41,829 bases of DNA, taken from positions 1 to 41,829 of the forward strand of contig CACZJF010000016.1 of the NCBI GenBank assembly GCA_902781455.1, written 5' to 3'. Below are positions 7,695-15,948 of the stretch, one piece after another; position 1 is the first letter of the stretch, and every line of letters begins with the position of its first letter. A model generated the notes under the pieces. It was not told where the DNA came from, did no database searches, and worked only from the letters and a program-made list of their open reading frames with translations. A program made the translations under genes and the position numbers. The stretch is from an uncultured Lachnospiraceae bacterium. GTDB lineage: Bacteria > Bacillota > Clostridia > Lachnospirales > Lachnospiraceae.

Positions 7695-8762
7695 ATGAGC
7701 AGACGAATCGTTCTGACTGGCGGCGGCACAGCCGGACATGTCACACCGAACATTGCACTACTGCCCTCTCTGAGGGAAGCAGGATTTGAAGTCTTCTATA
7801 TCGGCTCTTACTCCGGAATAGAGAAGGAGCTTGTCGCACGGCAGAATGTGCCTTACTACGGAATATCCAGCGGAAAACTCCGCCGGTATTTTGACTGGCA
7901 GAATTTCACGGATCCCTTCCGTGTCATCCATGGCTATTCGCAGGCGAAGGCCCTGCTGAAGAATCTGAAGCCGGATGTCATTTTTTCCAAAGGCGGTTTC
8001 GTCAGTGTCCCGGTGGTCCGGGCCGCGGGAAGCCTCCACATACACACGATCATCCATGAATCCGACATGACGCCCGGGCTTGCGAACCGGCTGTCGATCC
8101 CAGTCGCGGACAAGGTATGCTGCTCCTTCCCGGAGACCATGCCGTACCTTCCAGCCGGCAAGGCTGTCCTGACCGGCTCTCCGATCCGCCGTGAACTGCT
8201 GGAGGGAGACCGGGAGGCTGCCCTGAAGTTCCTTGGCTGGGGACCATCCACGAAACCCACGCTTCTGGTGATTGGCGGAAGCCAGGGCTCTGCCGTGATC
8301 AATCAGGCATTGCGGCAGGATCTGTCTGTTCTCCTGAAGGATTACCGTATTATCCATCTGTGCGGAAAAGGCAATCTGGATGATTCTCTGAACGGTACGG
8401 AAGGCTATAGACAGCTGGAGTATGTCTCCGATGAGCTGAAGGATCTTTTTGCGCTGACGGACTTTGTCCTTTCCCGGGCGGGTGCGAATGCCATCTGCGA
8501 ACTGCTGGCGCTGCGCAAGCCGAATCTGCTGATTCCGCTTTCTGCTGCTTCCAGCCGCGGGGACCAGATCCTGAACGCGGACTCCTATCAGCGTCAGGGC
8601 TACAGCATGGTACTCAAAGAAGAGGATCTGACACCCCAGTCCCTGCTCGATTCTTTGCAGGAACTTTACCTGGACAGAGAGAAATACATCGAAGCAATGT
8701 CAAAGAGCAGCCAGAGTGCAGCGATCGACAAGATCATGGAGCTGATTCTCAGCCTCTCCTGA
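7695..8762 (+). CDS. murG: MurG, lipid II-forming GlcNAc transferase
   Basis: This 355-residue GT28 glycosyltransferase should add GlcNAc from UDP-GlcNAc to lipid I on the inner face of the membrane, making lipid II. The N-terminal glycine loop GGGTAGH (residues 9-15), 'DVIFSKGGFVSVPVV', 'HESDMTPGLANR', 'VIGGSQGS' and the donor-site 'LSRAGANAICELLALRKPNLLIPL' are all present. Length matches MurG. The gene stands apart from a dcw cluster; standalone copies of this kind occur in Clostridia, sometimes as a second paralogue, so it may not be the only murG in the genome. AAGGA lies 7 bases before the ATG. An aminotransferase follows 80 bases later. Confidence 0.92.
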   Translation: MSRRIVLTGGGTAGHVTPNIALLPSLREAGFEVFYIGSYSGIEKELVARQNVPYYGISSGKLRRYFDWQNFTDPFRVIHGYSQAKALLKNLKPDVIFSKGGFVSVPVVRAAGSLHIHTIIHESDMTPGLANRLSIPVADKVCCSFPETMPYLPAGKAVLTGSPIRRELLEGDREAALKFLGWGPSTKPTLLVIGGSQGSAVINQALRQDLSVLLKDYRIIHLCGKGNLDDSLNGTEGYRQLEYVSDELKDLFALTDFVLSRAGANAICELLALRKPNLLIPLSAASSRGDQILNADSYQRQGYSMVLKEEDLTPQSLLDSLQELYLDREKYIEAMSKSSQSAAIDKIMELILSLS

Positions 8763-8842
8763 TCTCTTCGTCAGGCGCACTCTCCTGCGGCCGGAATACC
8801 TTCCGTCAGAATATCTGCTGCCGGAACAAAGGATACAACATC

Positions 8843-10024
8843 ATGAGCACATTTACATTTTCAGAAAGAGCAATGAAATTCCAGGCGGGGATCTTCGCCG
8901 TTCTCAATGAAAAGAAGCGTGAGCTTCAGGAGAAGGGAGACCTCACCATCTACAACCTGTCTGTCGGCACGCCGGACTTTCCCACCCCTGCGCACATCAC
9001 GCAGGCGGTCAGCGAAGCGGCCAAAGATCCGGAGAATTACAAGTACTCCCTGACAGACCGCCCTTTCCTCCTCCATGCGGTTGAGGACTTCTATCAGAGG
9101 CGCTTCGGTGTCAGCCTGGCGGACGAGGAGATCATGACGATCAGCGGATCGCAGGAAGGCATGGCACACATCGCGCTGGCGCTGTGTGATCCGGGCGATG
9201 TCGTTCTGGTTCCGAATCCGGGTTATCCCATCTTTTCCATCGGCCCGCAGCTGTGCGCGGCGCAGGCTGTGACCTATGACCTGCTCGAGCAGAACGGATA
9301 TCTGCCGGACCTGGACGCGATTCCCGATGAGACTGCCAGGAAGGCAAAGTACATCCTTGTCTCTTACCCGCTCAACCCGGTCTGCGCTGCAGCGGACGAT
9401 GCCTTTTACGAACGGCTGATCGCCTGGGCGAAGAAGCATCAGGTCATTGTCATCCATGACAACGCTTACTCTGACATTATCTTCGGAGGAAGGACAGGAA
9501 AGTCATTTCTCTCTTACCCCGGCGCGAAGGACATCGGCGTTGAGTTTTATTCCCTGTCCAAGTCCTACAACATGACAGGCGCCAGAACCTCTCTTGTCGT
9601 CGGAAACCGTGACATCGTGAAGGTCTTCCGGGATCTGAGAAGCCAGTTTGATTATGGTATGTTCCTGCCGCTTCAGTACGGCATCGCGGCAGCCCTGAAC
9701 GGTCCGCAGGACAGTGTCAGGCAGCAGTGTGCCTGGTATGAGGAGCGCATGAAAGCGCTGTGCCAGGGTCTGCGACGGATCGGATGGAATGTGCCGGATT
9801 CAGAGGGAACCATGTTTGTCTGGGCGCCTCTTCCGGACGGACGTCAGGACTCCACCGCCTTCACGATGGAGCTTATGGAGAAGTCCGGCATGATCGTGAC
9901 GCCGGGCGCGGCCTTCGGATCTTTAGGAGAAGGTTATGTGCGCATGGCGCTGGTGCTTCCTCCTGATCAGATGAAAGCGGCCGCCGAAGCGGTCCAAAGA
10001 AGCGGAATCATTCAGAACAACTAA
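8843..10024 (+). CDS. class I/II PLP-dependent aminotransferase
   Basis: A 393-residue fold-type I aminotransferase. The PLP lysine is K240 in 'YSLSKSYNMTGAR'. The cofactor aspartate is D206 and the tyrosine Y209 in 'HDNAYSDI', and 'SYPLNPVCA' carries the usual Asn-Pro. A C-terminal 'GEGYVRMAL' holds the substrate carboxylate arginine. The sequence resembles aspartate/LL-diaminopimelate-type aminotransferases. The loop SYPLNPVCAA replaces the common 'YPNNPTGA', so substrate preference is uncertain. It lies between murG and a K+ channel gene on the same strand; 28 bases separate it from the latter. A lysine or meso-diaminopimelate supply role would fit the cell-wall neighbours but is inference. 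Confidence 0.85.
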   Translation: MSTFTFSERAMKFQAGIFAVLNEKKRELQEKGDLTIYNLSVGTPDFPTPAHITQAVSEAAKDPENYKYSLTDRPFLLHAVEDFYQRRFGVSLADEEIMTISGSQEGMAHIALALCDPGDVVLVPNPGYPIFSIGPQLCAAQAVTYDLLEQNGYLPDLDAIPDETARKAKYILVSYPLNPVCAAADDAFYERLIAWAKKHQVIVIHDNAYSDIIFGGRTGKSFLSYPGAKDIGVEFYSLSKSYNMTGARTSLVVGNRDIVKVFRDLRSQFDYGMFLPLQYGIAAALNGPQDSVRQQCAWYEERMKALCQGLRRIGWNVPDSEGTMFVWAPLPDGRQDSTAFTMELMEKSGMIVTPGAAFGSLGEGYVRMALVLPPDQMKAAAEAVQRSGIIQNN

Positions 10025-10052
10025 GACGCCCGGGGAGGAGGCAGGCGGCATC

Positions 10053-11000
10053 ATGAGCACAGCACAGGACAAAGCACAGGGAAAGAGAGAGCGGATCTTC
10101 GAGATCATCCAGATTGCGAGTGGAACGGATACTGCCAGCCGTACCTTTGACCGGATTATCATCATTCTGATTCTGCTGTCGATCGTAATCACGACAGCGC
10201 AGACATTTCCGCTTCCTGACAGCGTCGCACAGCTTCTCCACGTTCTCGACTTTTTCTGCACGATTGCTTTCACACTGGAATACGCGCTTCGTCTGTGGAC
10301 CGCGGACCTGCTCTATCCGGGCGCCCGGATTCCCTGGCTGAAGTTTGTTTTCTCCCCTGCCGCCATCATCGACCTGCTTTCCTTCCTGCCCTTCTATCTG
10401 GCAGGGTTCGTTCCGGCCGGCATGGTGGTATTCCGGCTGATCCGGGTTGCCCGCATCCTGCGCCTGTTCCGGATCAACCGCTTCCTGGACCCCGTTGCCG
10501 CGATCCTGACCGTCCTGCAGAAAAAAGCTTCCCTGCTGGTTGCTTCCTTCTTTCTTGTCTTTGTTCTGATGTTTTCTTCGTCTCTGCTGATGTATTACGC
10601 AGAGCATGACGCGCAGCCCGAAGTATTCGAAAATGCATTTTCCGGACTCTGGTGGGCGGTCTCTACGCTCTCCACGACCGGTTACGGCGACATCTATCCG
10701 GTCACATTTTTAGGAAGGCTGATGGCGATTGTCATCACGCTTCTCGGGATGTGCCTCGTCGCGATTCCCACCGGTATTATTACGGCCGGCTTCATGGAGG
10801 CCGGACATGAAGCAGAATATGCCAGGCTGAGCGGACTGAATGAATCCGCCTCACCGGACCTGACCGGCGTGCAGCAGGAGAGCGCTGCTTTGGATCTGAC
10901 CGGCAGAGAACATGTGAAAGTTCCAAATAAAACAGCCGGCGGAAAACATGTTACTGCGCCACATAAAACAACCGGCGGACATCGCCCGCCGATTGTATAA
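10053..11000 (+). CDS. voltage-gated potassium channel (six-helix Kv type)
   Basis: A 315-residue tetrameric-channel subunit. The selectivity filter is STTGYGD (residues 207-213) between the two pore helices. The S4 voltage sensor (residues 128-143) has arginine at every third position six times: R128, R131, R134, R137, R140 and R143. Hydrophobic S1-S3 precede it. This is a full voltage-gated design and not the two-helix KcsA type. GGGAGGAGG lies upstream of ATG 10053. The hydrophilic C-terminus after residue 250 is short and includes an imperfect repeat, 'K/EHVxxPxKTxGG' twice. The last codons overlap the terminator hairpin of the convergent L,D-transpeptidase gene. Confidence 0.92.
   Translation: MSTAQDKAQGKRERIFEIIQIASGTDTASRTFDRIIIILILLSIVITTAQTFPLPDSVAQLLHVLDFFCTIAFTLEYALRLWTADLLYPGARIPWLKFVFSPAAIIDLLSFLPFYLAGFVPAGMVVFRLIRVARILRLFRINRFLDPVAAILTVLQKKASLLVASFFLVFVLMFSSSLLMYYAEHDAQPEVFENAFSGLWWAVSTLSTTGYGDIYPVTFLGRLMAIVITLLGMCLVAIPTGIITAGFMEAGHEAEYARLSGLNESASPDLTGVQQESAALDLTGREHVKVPNKTAGGKHVTAPHKTTGGHRPPIV
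10973..10991 (-). terminator. terminator of the L,D-transpeptidase gene, inside the channel gene
   Basis: A 6-base stem CGGCGG / CCGCCG with a 7-base loop. On the minus strand it is followed by GTTGTTTT. It lies within the last codons of the convergent K+ channel gene, so the two transcripts overlap. Confidence 0.55.
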
Positions 11001-11043
11001 GCTCTCCCTGTTCTGCTTATCTTCCTGTCATCCCCGGTTTCTC

Positions 11044-11943
11044 TCAGTACACAATGACCGGATAATAGACATAAACCTCTTCATAGATGCGCTTCGCTGC
11101 TTCCAGCGGCAGGTTGACACACCCATGGGATCCCCATGTCTTGTAGATCTCCCCTCCGAATTCCCCTCTCCAGATTGCGTCATGCATGCCCTGCGATCCG
11201 TTGAATGCAATCCAGTACTCTACCGGCTGCTCGTATTTATTTCCATTCTTATCCTCGTCCTTGAGTGTTGTCGGCGAAGCCTTACCCTGAACCTGGAACA
11301 CGCCCTTCGTGGTGTCCGTGTATCCGTTGGTCCCTGTCACACAGTCCGTCTCAAAGATAATCTCATCATTCTCAACCAGGAATACCTTCTGCTCTTCGAT
11401 GCTGACTTCCACATACTTTTTCCCAACGCCATTCTTCGAACTGTAGACGCATCCGGAATTCCATGCAGGATCGACGATTTCCTTCCCGTCATCCACGCCT
11501 TCTTCCAGATTGATTTTACTCATCTCAATATTCATATGCCAACCGCAGTTCTGGCTGGAGATCATCATCTTCACGCCTTTGTGCGTCGTGAAAGAAACAC
11601 TCCCCATCTCCGTGTCATACTTGTTCTTCAGAGATTCCAGGTATGCACAGACCGGTTCGTCGTCCCAGATGTAAAACCCGGCCGGCGTCAGCCTCCTCCA
11701 CTCTTTGGTCTCTTTCTCTGTCAGCACCTCAAATTTGTCATCAAACTGGATCTTAACGCTGAAGGGTGCCGGCTCAGAATTTCCCCAGCTGTTGGGGTCC
11801 TCCGGCGCGCCGAATCCCGCAAGCGCATCGTCTGCCCGCACGCTGGAACAGAGGATGCCCAGAAACAGGCAGGCAAGAAGCACTGCCCGGAAAAGTCCCT
11901 TTCTGCTGAATCTGTTATCTGCAAACTGCCCTTTGAAGCTCAT
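11044..11943 (-). CDS. L,D-transpeptidase (YkuD family)
   Basis: A 299-residue exported enzyme that should make 3-3 peptidoglycan cross-links or attach proteins to the wall. The catalytic signature is intact: H254 in 'GMHDAIW' and 'SHGCVNLP' with C275 as nucleophile. The N-terminus has basic residues and a hydrophobic core (AVLLACLFLGILCSSVRA), giving a signal peptide or membrane anchor. Between residues 60 and 150 there is a weakly similar PG_binding_4-type segment ('FEVLTEKETKEWRRLTP', 'CGWHMNIEMSKI'), as in clostridial relatives. AGAGGA precedes the ATG by about 6 bases. The upstream EAL gene may share its transcript. Confidence 0.9.
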   Translation of the reverse strand: MSFKGQFADNRFSRKGLFRAVLLACLFLGILCSSVRADDALAGFGAPEDPNSWGNSEPAPFSVKIQFDDKFEVLTEKETKEWRRLTPAGFYIWDDEPVCAYLESLKNKYDTEMGSVSFTTHKGVKMMISSQNCGWHMNIEMSKINLEEGVDDGKEIVDPAWNSGCVYSSKNGVGKKYVEVSIEEQKVFLVENDEIIFETDCVTGTNGYTDTTKGVFQVQGKASPTTLKDEDKNGNKYEQPVEYWIAFNGSQGMHDAIWRGEFGGEIYKTWGSHGCVNLPLEAAKRIYEEVYVYYPVIVY

Positions 11944-12022
11944 TCTATTCCTCTTGTTATGTCTGTCCGCCCGGCATGATACATTCGGCGGTTCTTTCTT
12001 ATGCTGTTTCCGGCCCTGAAGT

Positions 12023-13971
12023 TCAAGCCTGCCCCCGCTGAGGCGTATTGTGTTCTTTCAGGAACGCTACAAACGCTTCCTCGCACATCGGCTTCGCGAA
12101 GTAATAACCCTGTATGTAATCGCAGCCGATTCGCTCCAGGATCTGATACTGTTCCCGGGTCTCGACACCTTCTCCGACGATGCCGAATCCGTTCTCATGC
12201 ATCATCTGAATGGTGCTCCGGATCATCGATTCTCCCTTCGGTGTCTCCACCTTGTTGATGATGCCCTTGTCAATCTTCACCAGACTCAGCGGAAGCTCGA
12301 CGGCGCGCTGGATATTGGAATATCCGGTTCCGAAATCATCCAGGGAGAATGAAAACCTCTGCTCACGCAGTTTTGTGATATTCTGCAGTCCGACCTTCGA
12401 CTGTACACCTGCGGCTGATTCCGTAATCTCCAGATTGATCCGGAGCGAAGAGAGCTGGTATTTTTCCTGAAGCGCCTGAATCTCAGACACCAGGTTATCC
12501 TGTATCAGCTGCTCCACGGACAGGTTCAGTTCAATATATTCAAGGCCAAGCGCGTCAAAGTCAGGCCGCGAAGCAAAACGGAATACAGAGTCCAGCACAT
12601 ACTTGCCGATGGGAAGAATCAGGTTCCTGCGCTCCGCGGACGGTATGAACAGACCTGGCGCACAAATCCGAATTCCGGATCCTTCAGACGGATCAGTGCC
12701 TCCGCTGAACGGAACTTTGCCTGCTTCACATCATAGATCGGCTGATAGTACATCTCGAACCGGTGCTCCCGGATCCCATCGATCAGGATCGCCGGAAGCC
12801 TGCGGTACATCTCATAATCCCTGTTGCTGATCACGCGCTCCGCCCGGAAGAATACCTCATCCCGGTTCATATACTGCGGGAAAATGAACGTGAACCCGGT
12901 CAGGTCCTCTTCTTTGTTCATGTGTTCCGTCGGAAAATCCAGGCTGCACAGCCGCGCGTCCAGCCGCACGGTATAGGCGTCTGAATCGGCTGCCGTCCAC
13001 ATGCTGATCAGTTCCGGATAGGTCTTTTCTATATCAATCTCTCCCTCACCGAAAATCACCGTCAGGCTGCCGGAAGAATGATTATAGATCCTGTAATCGT
13101 AAGTCTTCTTCCGGATCACACTGGAGATCCTGCTGACCGTTTCCTGTACATAGCTGTTATAGCGGGCTTCCCCGTACGTCGTCCTGACCTCATTTGCATT
13201 GACGAAACGCAGGATCAGTATGGTGCTGCGGCGGTTGGCAGTGATCAGCCGTTCCGCCGTCTCCCTGAAATCAGACCAGCTGTAAAGTCCCATGGTCGCC
13301 ACATAATCGTTTGACCAGTGGACGATCAGGTGTACCAGCAGAAGCGCCAGCGCCATCGACAGCATTTCCACCAGAACCCCCGGATAGGCCATCTGAAAAA
13401 TGCCGCACAGAGCTATGAAGATATACATGGAGATGATCGCCAGCCACTTCGCCGTTCCGAGGTAACGGCGCATTCTGCACAGATACACGATACCGTACAG
13501 GACAACCATGTATGTGATCGCGTAAAGTACGACCATATGCGGCCCGCGATGATACCCATCCCCGGCAGTTATCGTGAACACCTTGCCTGTGATCAGGTTT
13601 GACAGGATAAACACGCAAGTCAGCAGAAAAGGAATGATGAAGAGCAGGCTCCTCCCCTTCTTCTGGAGCTGGTCAAATGTCCCGCTTGCCACAAAAATGA
13701 ACAGGATATAGGCATACGCGCTGATCTGACGCAGGATCAGATAAATATACGAAAAAACATACGCGAAGAGCAGTCTCTTCGGTCCAATCGGCGTATTCCG
13801 GCAGGAAAGTTCCATGAAGATGTCTGCGACCGTCGTCACAGCGCAGATCTCCAGGACATACAGAAAGAACCGATTCTCCGATGTATGGTGAAGATGCTTA
13901 TATACAACGGAGATCAGGAGAAATGCGTACAGGATGCACGCTATATAATCCATAATAAGCGGGCTTGCCAT
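12023..13971 (-). pseudogene. membrane EAL-domain protein (c-di-GMP phosphodiesterase type), frameshifted
   Basis: The two frames 12619-13971 and 12023 to about 12660 together make one protein of about 649 residues. The N-terminal 230 residues hold about seven membrane helices. A degenerate GGDEF-like domain without the GGDEF motif follows. The EAL domain begins with 'YYQPIYDVKQ', 'SAEALIRLKDPEFGFV', where the frame is lost near 12658-12662. It resumes as 'PGLFIPSAERRNLILPIGKYV', then 'ELNLS', 'EITES', 'DDFGTGYSN', 'KIDKG', 'GEGVET' and 'QGYYFAKP'. Adding one base at the break restores a normal EAL domain with all metal and catalytic residues. The damage is therefore recent, or is a sequencing error. 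A GTG at 12598 could start the tail piece but has no good ribosome-binding site. Confidence 0.85.
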
Positions 13972-14065
13972 AGAATTCTTTCTCCAGCGGATGCTTTCCG
14001 GACGGCGGGTTACCGTACTCCTTCACGAGAACGTGTTTTATGAAAGTGACAAGGCCTGGTCTGCT

Positions 14066-15349
14066 TTACGGAACCAGGCGCTCCTTGCCTCCCATGTAAG
14101 GCTGCAGTGCCTTCGGGATCGTCACGCTTCCGTCTTCACACAGATGGTTCTCAAGGAAGGCAATCAGCATACGCGGCGGCGCCACACAGGTATTGTTCAA
14201 TGTGTGAGCCAGATATTTCTTTCCGTTCTCACCCTTCACACGGATGCCAAGTCTCCTGGCCTGCGCATCTCCCAGATTCGAACAGGATCCAACCTCAAAG
14301 AACTTCTTCTGACGGGGGCTCCATGCTTCCACATCCAGGGACTTGACCTTGAGATCCGCCAGGTCACCGGAGCAGCACTCCAGCGTGCGGACCGGAATCT
14401 CGAGGCTTCTGAAATAATCGACGGTATTCTGCCACAGACGGTCGAACCACATGGGAGAATCCTCCGGTCTGCAGACCACGATCATCTCCTGCTTCTCAAA
14501 CTGATGAATCCTGTAGACGCCTCTTTCCTCTATGCCATGTGCGCCTTTCTCCTTGCGAAAGCACGGGCTGTAGGATGTCAGCGTATAAGGCAGTTCCTTC
14601 TCATCGATGGTCTGCCCGATGAAGCGGCCGATCATGGAATGCTCAGAGGTTCCGATCAGGTACAGATCCTCCCCGTCGATCTTATACATCATGTTATCCA
14701 TTTCAGCAAATGACATGACGCCGGTCACGACAGCGCTGCGGATCATATACGGCGGAATCACATAAGTAAAGCCGCGGTCGATCATAAAATCTCTGGCATA
14801 GGACAGGCATGCGGAATGAAGCCTGGCGATATCCCCGACCAGATAATAGAATCCGTTTCCAGCAACCCTTCCGGCCGCATCCATGTCGATTCCGTGCAGC
14901 CTTTCCATGATCTCCGTATGGTAGGGGATCTCATATGACGGCACAGTCATCTCTCCATAGCGCTGGATTTCAACATTCTCCGAATCATCCTTTCCGACCG
15001 GAACAGAGGGATCAATGATGTTCGGAATGATCATCATCTTACTCTTCAGGTCTTCTTCCACCTGCTTCTCTCTCTCGGAAAGCTCCGCGACCCGCGCCTG
15101 GTTCTTCACGACCTGCTCCTTCGCCTCGGCTGCTTCTTCCTTCTTTCCCTGCTTCATCAGCATGCCGATGGACTTGGAGATCCGGTTGCGGTCCGCAAGC
15201 AAAGCCTGCAGCTCGCCCTTGATGTCCCGGTTCTCACGGTCCAGCGCGATGACTTCATCTACCAGAGGAAGCTTTTCATCCTGGAATTTCTTCCGGATAT
15301 TCTCTTTTACGATCTCTGGGTTCTCTCTTACAAACTTAATGTCAAGCAT
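14066..15349 (-). CDS. serS: seryl-tRNA synthetase
   Basis: A 427-residue class II synthetase that charges tRNA-Ser. The N-terminal 110 residues form the long antiparallel coiled coil that reads the tRNA long arm ('NPEIVKENIRKKF...LDRENRDIKGELQALLADRNRISK'). The core has 'IGTSEHSMIGRF', motif 2 'CFRKEKGAHGIEERGVYRIHQFEKQEM' and motif 3 'LNNTCVAPPRMLIAFLEN'. The usual bacterial wording is TAE for the serine-binding loop and 'LNGSGLAVGRT' for motif 3, so this belongs to a divergent SerRS branch. Length and domain order are normal. The stop overlaps a weak hairpin (GCCTGGT/ACCAGGC). The DUF4446 gene lies upstream on the same strand. Confidence 0.96.
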   Translation of the reverse strand: MLDIKFVRENPEIVKENIRKKFQDEKLPLVDEVIALDRENRDIKGELQALLADRNRISKSIGMLMKQGKKEEAAEAKEQVVKNQARVAELSEREKQVEEDLKSKMMIIPNIIDPSVPVGKDDSENVEIQRYGEMTVPSYEIPYHTEIMERLHGIDMDAAGRVAGNGFYYLVGDIARLHSACLSYARDFMIDRGFTYVIPPYMIRSAVVTGVMSFAEMDNMMYKIDGEDLYLIGTSEHSMIGRFIGQTIDEKELPYTLTSYSPCFRKEKGAHGIEERGVYRIHQFEKQEMIVVCRPEDSPMWFDRLWQNTVDYFRSLEIPVRTLECCSGDLADLKVKSLDVEAWSPRQKKFFEVGSCSNLGDAQARRLGIRVKGENGKKYLAHTLNNTCVAPPRMLIAFLENHLCEDGSVTIPKALQPYMGGKERLVP

Positions 15350-15371
15350 GACTTTGTCCTCTCTTCTGCCT

Positions 15372-15411
15372 TATTCTCTATCTCGGATTTCTATTCTCTA
15401 TCACGGATTTC
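15372..15411. repeat. 20-base tandem duplication before serS
   Basis: TATTCTCTATCTCGGATTTC at 15372-15391 is repeated at 15392-15411 with one mismatch. It lies between the DUF4446 stop and the serS start, within the presumed leader of serS. Confidence 0.85.
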
Positions 15412-15419
15412 ATTCGCTG

Positions 15420-15944
15420 TCAGCCATCAGAATTCTGATTCTCATATGAGATTACGGCCTGGCGAAGCGCGTCCTTTTCTTCCTGTCCCAGGACGATATA
15501 GGATTCGCCCTTGACGATTTCTTTGATATAGGTATAACACCCTTCCTTGGAATGGATTGCATTCATGACAAATCCGGTATTGTTCATGTCAAGCATTGCA
15601 AGCGCAAAGCTCATTCTGCCGCCGACATCCGGAAATGCATCATACTTCACGATTCCGGTCTTGACCGGTGTGCGTGACATCTGCTCTCTCAGACGTGCGA
15701 TTTCCTGCGCCTGAATCTTATTCTGCTCACCGATTCTGTCCACCTCGATGAAGTTGCTCTCAAACGCCCGCTCGAGAGATACGCCGTCTTTTCCTCTCAT
15801 AAAGATCTTATACCGCTTCATAAACCGCGACATCTTTATGGAAACACTGGACAGATACAGAAGAATAAACACCAGGAAAACCAGAACAATAATGATCAGA
15901 ATCCCCGGATCAAAACCAAGATTATTCAGGATACTGCTCTGCAT
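15420..15944 (-). CDS. DUF4446 family membrane protein
   Basis: A 174-residue protein of unknown function. Residues 14-34 form one membrane helix (ILIIIVLVFLVFILLYL). A predicted coiled coil follows ('VDRIGEQNKIQAQEIARLREQM'). The C-terminal half is a compact soluble domain with 'VKYDAFPDVGGRMSFALAMLDMNNTGFVMNAIHS', diagnostic of DUF4446. The family is typically encoded just downstream of parB in Clostridia, as here. The start at 15944 has GGAGGGGG 9 bases upstream; an in-frame ATG at 15971 overlaps the end of parB and is less likely. The genetic linkage hints at a role tied to chromosome segregation or division, but that is inference. Confidence 0.85.
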   Translation of the reverse strand: MQSSILNNLGFDPGILIIIVLVFLVFILLYLSSVSIKMSRFMKRYKIFMRGKDGVSLERAFESNFIEVDRIGEQNKIQAQEIARLREQMSRTPVKTGIVKYDAFPDVGGRMSFALAMLDMNNTGFVMNAIHSKEGCYTYIKEIVKGESYIVLGQEEKDALRQAVISYENQNSDG

Positions 15945-15948
15945 GTTT

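Noticed and set aside
10948-11979. A 343-codon plus-strand frame
   Set aside because: It covers the L,D-transpeptidase on the opposite strand, which has a complete signature SHGC motif.
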